A stretch of DNA of 36,466 nucleotides from Rhodospirillales bacterium (GCA_016185145.1 JACPOB010000110.1:1-36466); one strand, 5' to 3'. Numbered from the stretch's first letter, positions 14,738 to 22,944 are shown. The notes: generated by a model not told the origin, from the letters alone. Made by a program: numbers and translations.

Positions 14738-15604
14738 CTAACTCACCACCTTGCGGTAGAGGTGCCAGGTCGCGTGCCCGAGCACGGGCAGCACGATGGC
14801 GAGGCCGACCAACAGGGGGATGGTGCCGATCACCAGGGAGCCCGCGATGATCAGGCCCCACATCGCCATCGGTCCGGGATTGGTGAACACGGCGCGCACC
14901 GAGGTGGCGACGGCGGTCCGTACGCCGACATTGCGGTCGAGCAGCAGCGGGAAGGAGACGACACCGATCACCAGCGCCACGAGGGCGAACAGGAAGCCCA
15001 CGCCGCAGCCGACCACGGTCATCGTCCAGCCCGCCGGCGTCGTCAACGCATCGCGGAGCAAGGCGGTGGCCGAGACGGGCGGATCGGGCCCCAGGGTCAC
15101 GATGTAGATGAGGTTCGCCGTGAACAACCAGAGGCAGAACAGCCCGAACAGTAGCGCACCCAGCACCACGATCGCCCCGAGCGCTGGTGCGCGCGCCACG
15201 GCGAAAGCGTCCGCCCAACCGGTGGCGATGCCCTTCTCGCGCCGCCGGCTCATCTCGTAGAGGCCGAGACCGAACAAGGGGCCAAGGAGGGCAAAACCCG
15301 AAAGCAGCGGGAAGATCAGCGCCACCATGCCGTAGTCGGTGGCCATGCGCGATATGATGAGGCCGGCGGTGGGATAGATGAGGCAGAGGAAGATGACGTC
15401 CGTGCGGCAAGCCCCGAAATCCTTGACGCCCCTCGCAAGCGCATCGCCGATGTCGGCGGCATGGATACGACGGACCATCGGCGCGACCGCGTCCCGGCCT
15501 TCCCAGGCACCTTCGACCGTGTGGGCCGTCGTCTCCATCGCGTGGCCGGTATCTTTTAGGTGATCCCAAGTCCATTCGATGGGATTGCGGATGTGGTCCT
15601 GCAT
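14738..15604 (-). CDS. DUF2189 integral membrane protein
   Basis: This 288-residue membrane protein has a cytosolic N-terminus (about 1-65, including VRRIHAADIGDALARGVKDFG). About six hydrophobic segments follow: VIFLCLIYPTAGLII, GMVALIFPLLSGFALLGPLF, ALGAIVVLGALLFGLF, a segment around TMTVVGCGVGFLFALVALVI, MAMWGLIIAGSLVIGTIPLL, and a last one ending HATWHLYRKVV. The RRI..D...AL..G..DF opening and the FPLLSGFALLGP segment match DUF2189. This family is often found near cytochrome oxidase genes, and its role is unknown. GAGGAGG precedes ATG 15604. It is divergent from the cytochrome c gene of the oxidase cluster, sharing a 250-bp intergenic region. Confidence 0.85.
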   Translation of the reverse strand: MQDHIRNPIEWTWDHLKDTGHAMETTAHTVEGAWEGRDAVAPMVRRIHAADIGDALARGVKDFGACRTDVIFLCLIYPTAGLIISRMATDYGMVALIFPLLSGFALLGPLFGLGLYEMSRRREKGIATGWADAFAVARAPALGAIVVLGALLFGLFCLWLFTANLIYIVTLGPDPPVSATALLRDALTTPAGWTMTVVGCGVGFLFALVALVIGVVSFPLLLDRNVGVRTAVATSVRAVFTNPGPMAMWGLIIAGSLVIGTIPLLVGLAIVLPVLGHATWHLYRKVVS

Positions 15605-15855
15605 GTCTGCCTCCTCTCGAACAGGAAGTCCGGAGGTCGCGGCGACAATGATCACGAACGTAGCCGCGATCCACCACACAAAAATTCTACGCCTGCTTGG
15701 CCGCTTTGTAGAGAGGCTTAAGCAGGCTTTCCGCGAGGGCATAAAGACGAGGACAGAATAAAGTCCCAGGCTCGGCGCTGGCTTTGCCGACGGAAAAGGC
15801 CTACCGTTACCCCGAAGGGAAAGACCACCTCCGAGTTCCAGATGGAGAACCGTCG

Positions 15856-16248
15856 ATGGTGCGTTGGACCTTGATGGCTCCGTTGATTCTTGCGGCGCTG
15901 ACACCTGCGGCCGCGGCGGCCGGCGATGCCGCCGCAGGTCAGAAGGTCTTTTCTTTTCACTGCACCCGCTGCCACCAGATCGGCCCGACCGCGAAGAACG
16001 CCGTTGGGCCGAAGCTGAATGGCCTTTTCGGCCGGCCGGCGGGATCCGTCGAAGGCTTCAGCTATTCGTCAGCCAACAAGAGTTCCGGCATTGTTTGGGA
16101 CGAAGCTACGTTCCGGGAATACATCAAAGGGCCGAAAGCGAAAATCCCCGACACCAAGATGGATTTCCCGGGCCTCAAAACCGATAAGGAAATCGACGAC
16201 ATCGTCGCTTTCCTCGAGCAATTCACCGCCGACGGAAAGAAGAAATAA
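15856..16248 (+). CDS. Class I c-type cytochrome, exported
   Basis: This 130-residue protein has a signal peptide (residues 1-22, LMAPLILAALTPAAAAAG) and one heme-binding motif, CTRCH (36-40). Met102 in PDTKMDFPGL is the likely sixth ligand. Layout and length fit the cytochrome c2/c550 type, GDAAAGQKVFSFHCTRCH to IDDIVAFLEQF. The role is periplasmic electron transfer, probably donating to the oxidase encoded just downstream. ATG 15856 has GGAG 8 nt upstream; an earlier in-frame start (15784) would put a hydrophilic tail before the signal peptide. It is separated from subunit II by 396 bp with its own promoter candidate. Confidence 0.92.
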   Translation: MVRWTLMAPLILAALTPAAAAAGDAAAGQKVFSFHCTRCHQIGPTAKNAVGPKLNGLFGRPAGSVEGFSYSSANKSSGIVWDEATFREYIKGPKAKIPDTKMDFPGLKTDKEIDDIVAFLEQFTADGKKK

Positions 16249-16302
16249 CGGGATCGGCGCTCGACGGCAGTCACGGCGACGACGGTTTCGGCCCGGCTTC
16301 AA

Positions 16303-16331
16303 TTGACAACAACACTGGCAGTACCGACAAT
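16303..16331 (+). promoter_or_regulatory. Sigma70-type promoter candidate for oxidase operon
   Basis: TTGACA (16303-16308, perfect -35) is followed after 17 bp by GACAAT (16326-16331, four of six -10 matches). It lies about 310 nt upstream of the subunit II start, so the transcript would have a long structured leader. Confidence 0.45.
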
Positions 16332-16354
16332 AGTAAAGGTGAGTGCAGGCTGAA

Positions 16355-16397
16355 GGCTTTAGTTGCCTTAAAGCCAAGGCGGCGGTTGCGTCGCCGC
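16355..16397 (+). promoter_or_regulatory. Two adjacent hairpins in the oxidase operon leader
   Basis: GGCTTTA (16355-16361) pairs with TAAAGCC (16369-16375) around a 7-nt loop. GCGGCG (16379-16384) pairs with CGCCGC (16392-16397). Both lie 25-70 nt downstream of the promoter candidate. There is no T-tract after either stem, so a regulatory or stability role is more likely than simple termination. Confidence 0.35.
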
Positions 16398-16434
16398 TAG
16401 CGCGCAATCGTCCGAGCGAACCAGCGGTTCGACT

Positions 16435-16608
16435 ATGGCGAAGTGGAAGCAACGGTTGAAGCTTGTGGGCGCGCTTCGGCGAGCAGGCGCCTTACAAGGA
16501 CTGCGTGCCGACTCTGCTTTCATCGGCGCCGACCGCTTCAAGCCGCGGACCGGCAGGCCTGCCGAACTGTCGCGTTATATTCGTATCGAGAAGAAACGCG
16601 TTTCCTGA
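16435..16608 (+). CDS. Possible small basic leader ORF (57 aa)
   Basis: ATG 16435 to TGA 16608 encodes a Lys/Arg-rich peptide starting MAKWKQRLKLVGAL and ending YIRIEKKRVS. Third-position GC bias is only about 60 percent, well below neighbouring genes, and no SD precedes it, so it is weak as a gene. If real, it lies in the leader of the subunit II gene and could be a leader peptide. Confidence 0.15.
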   Translation: MAKWKQRLKLVGALRRAGALQGLRADSAFIGADRFKPRTGRPAELSRYIRIEKKRVS

Positions 16609-16644
16609 CGACACAAGGTGTCGCCTGCGCTGAGGCGTTGATGG

Positions 16645-17535
16645 ATGCGTGTCGCGGTCGCCCTGGCTCTGGTCGTGGTCGGCTCGGTGGTGTTCCACCT
16701 CGTGAGCCCGTGGTGGTGGACGCCGATCGCCTCCAACTGGGACTATATCGACGACACCATTCTCATCACTTTCTGGATCACCGGTGTCGTCTTCGCCGCC
16801 GTCGTGTTGTTCATGGCCTATTGCGTTTTCCGGTTCCGGCATCGCGAGGGCAGCCGTGCCGCCTATCAGCCCGAGAGCACGAGGCTCGAATGGTGGCTCT
16901 CGATCGGCACGGGCATCGGCGTCGCAGCGATGCTTGCCCCCGGCCTCATCGTTTGGCACCAGTTCGTCACGGTGCCGAACGACGCCATCACGGTCGAGGT
17001 TGTCGGCCAGCAATGGCAGTGGAGCTTCCGGTTGGCGGGCGCGGATGGCCGGCTCGGCGCATCCGACGTCGCCTATGTCAGCCCGGACAACCCCCTGGGC
17101 CTCGATCCGAAAGATCCTCACGGGCAGGACGACGTCATCATCCTCGGCGACGCGCTTCACCTTCAGCTCGGCAAGCCGGTCAAGATCCTGCTTCGCTCCC
17201 TCGACGTAGTGCACGACTTCTACGTGCCGGAGTTCCGCGCCAAGATGGACATGATTCCCGGCACCGTCACGTACTACTGGTTCACGCCAACGCGGGTCGG
17301 CACTTACGAAGCGCTCTGCGCCGAGCTCTGCGGCACCGGCCACGCCCATATGCGCGGCAGCGTCGTGGTCGAGCTGGAGAGCGAGCACCAGGCGTGGCTG
17401 CTGCAGCAAAAAACCTTCGCTCAACTCCGAGCGCCGGCCAGGGCGGATGCGGGGAACCAGCGATGGATAGGAGCCCCAGAACTGGCCCCAGAACAGGAAC
17501 CTTCAACTGACAGGAAATGGGAGGCGTTCCCATGA
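16645..17535 (+). CDS. coxB: Cytochrome c oxidase subunit II
   Basis: This 296-residue protein has two N-terminal membrane helices (about 4-22/38-62 and 84-104) and a periplasmic cupredoxin domain. The CuA site is complete: His190 (VVHDFY) and C-x3-C-x3-H-x2-M in CAELCGTGHAHM (Cys225, Glu227, Cys229, His233, Met236). The aromatic electron-entry patch QQWQWSF is at 122-128. The protein accepts electrons from cytochrome c and passes them to subunit I. ATG 16645 is the only start, because a stop codon lies directly upstream in frame. Gene order II-I-III-III matches coxMNOP of Bradyrhizobium, where this subunit is CoxM. Its stop overlaps the subunit I start (ATGA). Confidence 0.95.
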   Translation: MRVAVALALVVVGSVVFHLVSPWWWTPIASNWDYIDDTILITFWITGVVFAAVVLFMAYCVFRFRHREGSRAAYQPESTRLEWWLSIGTGIGVAAMLAPGLIVWHQFVTVPNDAITVEVVGQQWQWSFRLAGADGRLGASDVAYVSPDNPLGLDPKDPHGQDDVIILGDALHLQLGKPVKILLRSLDVVHDFYVPEFRAKMDMIPGTVTYYWFTPTRVGTYEALCAELCGTGHAHMRGSVVVELESEHQAWLLQQKTFAQLRAPARADAGNQRWIGAPELAPEQEPSTDRKWEAFP

Positions 17536-19292
17536 CCGATGAGACGAGCAACATTGTCCAATCACTGTCGGTCGCTGAAGTCGCCGATGTCGAGCTCTAT
17601 CACCCGAAGAGCTGGATCACGAGATATGTCTTCTCCCAGGACGCGAAGATCATCGCCATTCAGTACTCCATAACGGCGCTGTCGATCGGCCTGGTGGCCC
17701 TCGTCCTGTCCTGGCTGATGCGGATGCAGCTCGCTTTTCCCGGACTGCTCTCCTTCATCGACTCGGAAAGCTACTATCAGTTCATGACCATGCACGGGAT
17801 GATCATGGTCATCTATCTTCTGACGGCCTTGTTCCTCGGTGGCTTCGGCAACTATCTCATCCCGCTGATGCTCGGCGCGCGGGACATGGTCTTCCCTTAC
17901 GTGAACATGCTGAGCTACTGGGTCTACCTGCTCGCCGTGCTGGTTCTCGTCGCCAGCTTCTTCGTGACGGGCGGACCGACGGGAGCGGGCTGGACCCTCT
18001 ATCCGCCGCAGGCGATCCTCGCCACCACACCGGGCAAGCCATGGGGCATCATCGTGATGCTCCTCTCATTGATGCTCTTCATCATCGGCTTCACCATGGG
18101 TGGGCTGAACTATGTCGTGACCGTGCTGCAAGGGCGCACGAGGGGCATGACGCTCCTGCGCATGCCGCTTACGGTCTGGGGCATCTTCACGGCCACCGTC
18201 CTGGCTCTGCTCGCCTTCCCGGCCCTCTTTGTCGGCTGCGTGATGATGCTGCTCGACCGGGTCATCGGCACGAGCTTCTTCATGCCGGCCATCGTGTCGG
18301 TGGGCGAGCAACTGCCCTACAAGGGAGGGAGCCCGATTCTGTTCCAGCACCTGTTCTGGTTCTTCGGCCATCCCGAAGTCTATATCGTGGCACTTCCTGC
18401 CTTCGGCATCGTCTCCGACCTGATCAGCACCCACGCGCGCAAGAACATCTTCGGCTACCGCATGATGGTGTGGGCGATCGTGGCGATCGGCGCGCTGAGT
18501 TTCCTCGTCTGGGCGCACCACATGTATGTGAGCGGCATGCACCCCGCCTTCGGGTATTTTTTCGCCACCACGACCCTGATCATTGCCATCCCCACGGCCA
18601 TCAAGGTCTACAACTGGGTGCTGACGCTCTGGCGCGGCGACATCCATCTCACGGTGCCGATGCTGTACGCGCTCGCCTTCATTATCACCTTCGTGAATGG
18701 TGGGCTCACCGGGCTGTTTCTCGGCAACGTCGTTGTCGATGTGCCGCTATCCGACACGATGTTCGTCGTCGCCCATTTCCATATGGTGATGGGCGTCGCG
18801 CCGATTTTCGTCATCTTCGGCGGGATCTACCATTGGTACCCGAAGGTCACGGGTCGGCTTCTCAGCGAAGGCCTCGGAAAGCTCCATTTCTGGGTCACAT
18901 TCCTTGGGGCCTACGCGATCTTCTTCCCGTTGCACTACGTCGGACTGATGGGCGTGCCGCGCCGGTACTACGAAATGGGCGAGATGGCTTTTGTTCCGCC
19001 CTCTACCGTAACGCTGAATGCCTTCATCACGGTCGTCGCCTTGATCGTTGGTGCCGCCCAACTCGTCTTCGTGTTCAATCTTGTGCGCAGCCTCACGAGA
19101 GGCCGCCCCGCCGGTGGCAACCCCTGGGGCGCGACCACGCTCGAATGGCAGACGCCGCAAACGCCGCCCGGGCATGGCAACTGGGGCAAGACCCTTCCGG
19201 TCGTGTATCGCTGGGCCTACGACTATAGCGTCCCAGGTGCGGCGCAGGATTTCCTGCCGCAGAACCAGCCGCCGGCCCCGCGGACCGCATGA
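17532..19292 (+). CDS. ctaD: Cytochrome c oxidase subunit I
   Basis: This 586-residue heme-copper oxidase subunit I has the heme a ligands His88 (MHGMIM) and His417. The CuB ligands are His280 (FFGHPEVY), His329 and His330, and His415 is the heme a3 ligand (AHFHM). D-channel Asp118 (GARDMVFP), Glu282, Tyr284 of HPEVY and K-channel Lys358 (IPTAIKVYNW) make it an A1-type aa3-like proton-pumping enzyme. It reduces O2 to water. The start ATG 17532 overlaps the coxB stop, so translation is likely coupled. It corresponds to CoxN in coxMNOP-type operons. The C-terminal tail (NPWGATTLEWQTPQTPP) is typical of this group. Confidence 0.97.
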   Translation: MTDETSNIVQSLSVAEVADVELYHPKSWITRYVFSQDAKIIAIQYSITALSIGLVALVLSWLMRMQLAFPGLLSFIDSESYYQFMTMHGMIMVIYLLTALFLGGFGNYLIPLMLGARDMVFPYVNMLSYWVYLLAVLVLVASFFVTGGPTGAGWTLYPPQAILATTPGKPWGIIVMLLSLMLFIIGFTMGGLNYVVTVLQGRTRGMTLLRMPLTVWGIFTATVLALLAFPALFVGCVMMLLDRVIGTSFFMPAIVSVGEQLPYKGGSPILFQHLFWFFGHPEVYIVALPAFGIVSDLISTHARKNIFGYRMMVWAIVAIGALSFLVWAHHMYVSGMHPAFGYFFATTTLIIAIPTAIKVYNWVLTLWRGDIHLTVPMLYALAFIITFVNGGLTGLFLGNVVVDVPLSDTMFVVAHFHMVMGVAPIFVIFGGIYHWYPKVTGRLLSEGLGKLHFWVTFLGAYAIFFPLHYVGLMGVPRRYYEMGEMAFVPPSTVTLNAFITVVALIVGAAQLVFVFNLVRSLTRGRPAGGNPWGATTLEWQTPQTPPGHGNWGKTLPVVYRWAYDYSVPGAAQDFLPQNQPPAPRTA

Positions 19293-19305
19293 GGAGACGT
19301 GCGCC

Positions 19306-20028
19306 ATGATCGTGACCGTCATCTTCATGGTCGTGATCGCAGTCCTCGTCGGCTGGTGGGTGTCGCGTCAGGGGCTGACCGCCAAACCCTGGCTGGAGGT
19401 CGGGGTGAGCGGCGATGCGCGCAGCGGAGAGCCATCGGTCCGCCCGACGGTGACAATCGGCCTTGGAACCTTCCTCGTCGTCGCCGGCTCGTTGTTTTCG
19501 CTCCTCGTCAGCGCCTACTCCATGCGTCAGGGCATGGCGGATTGGCAGTCGCTGCCCATGCCGACCGTGCTGTGGTTCAGCACCGGCCTGCTGATCCTGA
19601 GCAGCGTCTCGTTGCAGATGGCCGTAATCGCCTCCCGTCGGGGCGAGCATGACGCGATCAGGTCCGGCCTGCTTGCCGCCGGTGTCGCCTCACTCGCCTT
19701 CCTTGGAGGGCAGTTGCTGGCATGGCGCGAACTCGCCGCATCGGGCCGTTTCACGGTCGCCGACCCGGCAACCGCTTTCTTCTATCTGCTCACCGCGATC
19801 CATGGCCTGCACGTGCTGGGCGGGCTTGTTGCGCTATCCCGGACGACCATCAAGGCGTTCGTCCTCTCCCAGCCATGCACGCCGCAGGCTTTGGGGGAGC
19901 TCACCCAGAGCGTGAAGCTCTGCGCCGTCTACTGGCACTTCCTGCTTCTGGTCTGGCTCGTCCTGTTCAGTTTCCTCATGCGCTGGACGGACGATCTCGT
20001 CGCGTTCTGCCGCGGATTGCTGACCTAG
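19306..20028 (+). CDS. Cytochrome c oxidase subunit III-like protein (first copy)
   Basis: This 240-residue membrane protein has about six or seven helices. Subunit III features include VIASRRGEHDAIRSGL, ATAFFYLLTAIHGLHVLGG and YWHFLLLVWLVLF (209-221). Compared with the downstream copy, the conserved acidic pair is missing: QLLAW has Ala139 where QAFEW has Glu, and YWHFLLLVW has Leu where YWHFVDLVW has Asp. It corresponds in position to CoxO of coxMNOP operons. ATG 19306 is chosen with GAGGAGA upstream. It probably packs against subunit I, but its oxygen or proton role may differ from canonical subunit III. Confidence 0.85.
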   Translation: MIVTVIFMVVIAVLVGWWVSRQGLTAKPWLEVGVSGDARSGEPSVRPTVTIGLGTFLVVAGSLFSLLVSAYSMRQGMADWQSLPMPTVLWFSTGLLILSSVSLQMAVIASRRGEHDAIRSGLLAAGVASLAFLGGQLLAWRELAASGRFTVADPATAFFYLLTAIHGLHVLGGLVALSRTTIKAFVLSQPCTPQALGELTQSVKLCAVYWHFLLLVWLVLFSFLMRWTDDLVAFCRGLLT

Positions 20029-20037
20029 GGGGGATCG

Positions 20038-20760
20038 ATGGTCGACATGCCGCGAACCAACCCGGGCGCCGGCATCAGCCGCCCCGCCGGCTGGGAAGGG
20101 ATCGTGGCGGACTGGTCATCCGACCAGCGGGCCTTCAAGAACGTCTCCTGGGGGAAGGCCATGATGTGGATCTTCCTCCTCAGCGACACATTCATCTTCT
20201 CCTGCTTCCTGCTGTCCTACATGACGGTCAGGATGTCGACCGTCGAACCCTGGCCCAATCCGAGCGAGGTCTTCGCGCTCAACATCGGCGGCCGCCATAT
20301 CCCGCTGATCCTGATCGCCATCATGACCTTCATACTGATCAGCAGCAGCGGCACGATGGCGATGGCCGTCAACTTCGGCTATCGCCGTGACCGCCGGAGG
20401 ACAGCGATCCTGATGCTGGCGACTGCGCTGCTCGGCGCGACTTTTGTCGGCATGCAGGCGTTCGAATGGTCGAAGCTGATCGCCGAAGGCGTTCGGCCGT
20501 GGGGGAATCCCTGGGGCGCCGCCCAGTTCGGCTCGAGCTTCTTCATGATCACGGGCTTCCATGGCACGCACGTCACGATCGGTGTGATCTTTCTCAGCAT
20601 CATGGCCCGCAAGGCCTGGCGGGGCGACTTCGATCAGGAGCGGCGCGGCTTCTTTACCAGCCGGAAGGGAAACTACGAGATCGTCGAGATCACGGGGCTC
20701 TACTGGCACTTCGTCGATCTCGTCTGGGTGTTCATTTTTGCGTTGTTCTATCTCTGGTGA
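20038..20760 (+). CDS. Cytochrome c oxidase subunit III (second copy)
   Basis: This 240-residue subunit III has seven predicted helices: MMWIFLLSDTFIFSCFLL, HIPLILIAIMTFILISSS, AILMLATALLGATFVGMQAFEW and others. It retains the conserved Glu143 in QAFEW, GFHGTHVTIG, and Asp in YWHFVDLVW (222-230). It binds subunit I lipids and supports proton uptake and stability. It follows the first subunit III by 9 nt, so the operon encodes two subunit III homologues, as in coxMNOP (CoxP position). GGGGG precedes ATG 20038. Confidence 0.93.
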   Translation: MVDMPRTNPGAGISRPAGWEGIVADWSSDQRAFKNVSWGKAMMWIFLLSDTFIFSCFLLSYMTVRMSTVEPWPNPSEVFALNIGGRHIPLILIAIMTFILISSSGTMAMAVNFGYRRDRRRTAILMLATALLGATFVGMQAFEWSKLIAEGVRPWGNPWGAAQFGSSFFMITGFHGTHVTIGVIFLSIMARKAWRGDFDQERRGFFTSRKGNYEIVEITGLYWHFVDLVWVFIFALFYLW

Positions 20761-20769
20761 GCGGCCGAC

Positions 20770-21108
20770 ATGTCACAGGTGGCAACCCATATCGAGACGC
20801 AACAACATCACCCGATCAAACTCTATCTGGTGGTGTGGGCGTGGCTGTTCGTCCTGAGCACCTGCTCCTACCTGGTCGACTATTTCGGCCTTGTCGGCTA
20901 TCTGCGCTGGGGGCTGATCCTGTTCTTCATGGTCCTGAAGGCCGGCCTGATCGTCGCGGTCTTCATGCACATGGCTTGGGAGCGCCTGGCGCTGCTCTAC
21001 GCGATCATCCTGCCGCCGACGCTGGTCCTGGTCTTCGTCGCGATCATGATCTTCGAATCGAACTATACGCTCTTCAGCCGGCTGGTCTTCTTCGTGGCAA
21101 GGCAATAG
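20770..21108 (+). CDS. Cytochrome c oxidase subunit IV family protein
   Basis: This 112-residue protein has three hydrophobic segments (LYLVVWAWLFVLSTCSYL, WGLILFFMVLKAGLIVAVF and LLYAIILPPTLVLVFVAIMI), with MHMAWERLALLYAI between the last two. This matches the COX4_pro/CyoD-type small subunit, which stabilises bacterial oxidases. It starts 9 nt after subunit III and lies 46 nt before heme O synthase, within the operon. Confidence 0.88.
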   Translation: MSQVATHIETQQHHPIKLYLVVWAWLFVLSTCSYLVDYFGLVGYLRWGLILFFMVLKAGLIVAVFMHMAWERLALLYAIILPPTLVLVFVAIMIFESNYTLFSRLVFFVARQ

Positions 21109-21154
21109 CGCCCAAGGCGTGTGTCCCGTTGCGACGCCAAACAGGAAACAGGCG

Positions 21155-22108
21155 ATGGAAACCACCTCCTTTCTCGTCTCGAAGCAACGCCGCCGGCTGG
21201 CTGACTTCGTCACGTTGACGAAGCCCAGAGTGATGATGCTCGCCGTCTTCACCGCCATCGTTGGGTTGACCATTGCTCCCGGCGATCTCGCCCCGTTGAG
21301 CGCGTGTATTGCAGTCCTTGCCATTGCCGCGGGAGCCGGCGCCGCCGGCGTGCTCAACATGTGGTACGACGCCGACATCGACGCCCTGATGACACGCACC
21401 GCGAGTCGGCCTCTTCCCAGTGGCAGGGTTGGGCCGGGCGACGCGCTCGCGTTCGGGCTTGTCCTTGCCGGCGGCAGCGTCGTCGTGCTTGCGCTCGCCA
21501 CGAATCTGGTGGCGGCCGGGTTGCTCGCCTTCACGATCCTCTTCTACCTCGCGGTCTACACGGTATGGCTGAAGCGGCGCACGCCGCACAACATCGTCAT
21601 CGGCGGGGCCGCCGGCGCACTGCCGCCGGTGATCGGCTGGGCCACGGCCACCGGTGATATCGGTCTCGAACCGCTCGCCCTGTTCCTGATCGTCTTCCTA
21701 TGGACGCCGCCCCATTTCTGGGCACTGGCGCTCAATCGCAGCGACGAATATGCCCGCGCGGGCGTACCCATGTTGCCGGTCGTCGCCGGCCGCAGGGCGA
21801 CCAAGCGGCAGATCCTGCTTTACAGCCTTCTCTTGTTCCCGGCCTCGCTGCTGCCGTGCGTGCTGGGATTTGCCGGTACTCTCTATGGCGCGATCGCGGC
21901 CATTTGCGGCGCGCTCTTCGTTGGCATCGCGTTGCAGCTCAGCAGAAGTCAGGAAGGCGACGCGCAGGTGGCCCAGCGCCTGTTCGTGTTCTCCATCGCC
22001 TATCTCTTCCTGTTGTTTGCCGCGCTCCTGTCCGACCACGGCGGAGGCCAGGCGCTGGCCAGCCTGTCATGTCCGGCTGCCCGTATCGGCGTCGCCACAT
22101 CCTCATAA
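21155..22108 (+). CDS. ctaB: Protoheme IX farnesyltransferase (heme O synthase)
   Basis: This 317-residue UbiA-family prenyltransferase has the first Asp-rich motif NMWYDADID (68-76), SRPLPSG (84-90), the KRRTPHNIVIGG loop and the second motif around DEYARAGVPMLP. The family converts protoheme to heme O, the precursor of heme A for the aa3 oxidase encoded upstream. Nine or so membrane helices are predicted. AGGAAA precedes ATG 21155. It closes the oxidase operon. No heme A synthase (CtaA) or Cox11/Surf1 gene is in the window, so these assembly factors must be elsewhere. Confidence 0.95.
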   Translation: METTSFLVSKQRRRLADFVTLTKPRVMMLAVFTAIVGLTIAPGDLAPLSACIAVLAIAAGAGAAGVLNMWYDADIDALMTRTASRPLPSGRVGPGDALAFGLVLAGGSVVVLALATNLVAAGLLAFTILFYLAVYTVWLKRRTPHNIVIGGAAGALPPVIGWATATGDIGLEPLALFLIVFLWTPPHFWALALNRSDEYARAGVPMLPVVAGRRATKRQILLYSLLLFPASLLPCVLGFAGTLYGAIAAICGALFVGIALQLSRSQEGDAQVAQRLFVFSIAYLFLLFAALLSDHGGGQALASLSCPAARIGVATSS

Positions 22109-22187
22109 GTCGTGAGGTCCGAGTCGCCGGAGCGCTCGTAGGTCCGAGAAGGGCCAGAGGCGGAATTATATTGGACAGCTAAGGTAC

Positions 22188-22209
22188 TGACACCGGTCCA
22201 GATGTGTCA
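22188..22209. repeat. Short inverted repeat between ctaB and tetR
   Basis: TGACAC (22188-22193) and GTGTCA (22204-22209) flank a 10-nt spacer in the gap between the convergent ctaB and tetR genes. A function is not recognised; it could be chance or a terminator-associated stem. Confidence 0.2.
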
Positions 22210-22230
22210 TGCGAGGCTGCCGAAGCGCCG

Positions 22231-22878
22231 CTATCTGTGTCTCGCCCGGAAGGCCGACGTTGAGGGCCTCAACGATCTCGCCCCCCCTGTTCCGCTCGGC
22301 CCCGCCCTGAGCTTCTGCAGCTCGCCGATCGATCGCACGAAGCTGTCGGCCGGCGTCGAGGCCGGATCGATCAGGCGGTGCAGCCTGAAGCCATCCTCGA
22401 GCGCCAGCAGCATGGCGCTGCCCTGCTCCGGATCGGTGAGGCCGATCCCGCTCAGGATCTCCGCGACCAGGGCCCGGCGCGCGCGCAGGCGCTTGGCGAG
22501 CTCGGGGCGGCGACGCTCGGAGCGGGCGGCGAACAGGATCAGTTCGATGTGCAGCAGCGGCGCGCGGCCCAGCGGATCGCGGCGGTTGCGGTCCGACGCG
22601 CTCAGCGCCGCGATGAAGTCCTCCGGGGTGCGATGCTGGGCCAGAAGCTCGCGGTGATGCTGGATGGAGCGATCGACGTGATCCTCCAGCATGGCGATGA
22701 TCAGTTCGTCCTTGTCGGCGAAGTTCGAATAGAAAGCGCCGCGCGTCAGGCCGGCGGCGGCCGCGATCGCCTCGATGCTGGCAGCACCGATGCCCTGCGC
22801 CTCGAACACCTCGGCGGCGGCCTGGAACAGCTTTTCCCGCGTTTCCTCGCGGGTCGGACGGGTTCTCACTCTTGACAT
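22231..22878 (-). CDS. TetR/AcrR family transcriptional regulator
   Basis: This 215-residue regulator has an N-terminal TetR DNA-binding domain (about 10-60). It contains REKLFQAAAEVFEAQGIGAASIEAIAAAAG followed by LTRGAFYSNFADKDEL, the diagnostic helix-turn-helix and F-x-x-K-D-E-L signature. The C-terminal ligand domain is helical and diverged, with a Ser/Arg-rich tail after residue 190. ATG 22878 is chosen; an in-frame ATG at 22914 would lie inside the inverted repeat at 22900-22931. It is divergent from a P450, so it probably represses both genes through that operator. The inducer is unknown. Confidence 0.92.
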   Translation of the reverse strand: MSRVRTRPTREETREKLFQAAAEVFEAQGIGAASIEAIAAAAGLTRGAFYSNFADKDELIIAMLEDHVDRSIQHHRELLAQHRTPEDFIAALSASDRNRRDPLGRAPLLHIELILFAARSERRRPELAKRLRARRALVAEILSGIGLTDPEQGSAMLLALEDGFRLHRLIDPASTPADSFVRSIGELQKLRAGPSGTGGARSLRPSTSAFRARHR

Positions 22879-22899
22879 ACGCGGGAAATCTATCACATT

Positions 22900-22931
22900 T
22901 GCAATTCGATACATTACTGTATCGAATTGCA
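22900..22931. promoter_or_regulatory. Perfect 14-bp inverted repeat, likely TetR operator
   Basis: TGCAATTCGATACA (22900-22913) and TGTATCGAATTGCA (22918-22931) are perfect complements with a 4-bp spacer. They lie between the divergent tetR and P450 starts, 14 nt before the P450 ATG and 22 nt before the tetR ATG. The long palindrome and its position are typical of TetR-family operators controlling divergent genes. Confidence 0.8.
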
Positions 22932-22944
22932 CAAGGGGCCTGTC

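Larger units (their letters stand above)
16249..16644 (+). other. Long leader region between cytochrome c and oxidase subunit II
   Basis: This 396-bp gap has no convincing long gene. It holds a sigma70-like promoter candidate (16303-16331), two adjacent hairpins (16355-16375 and 16379-16397), a poorly supported 57-codon basic ORF (16435-16608), and an SD-like TGAGGCG before the subunit II ATG. It is a long 5' leader in which attenuation or other leader regulation is possible. Confidence 0.5.

Noticed and set aside
16443..17510. Long ORF overlapping oxidase subunit II in another frame
   Set aside because: Subunit II is certain from its CuA motifs, so this frame is a shadow.
22888..22914. Upstream ATG (22914) for the TetR gene
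   Set aside because: It would lie inside the operator palindrome. ATG 22878 gives a normal TetR N-terminus.
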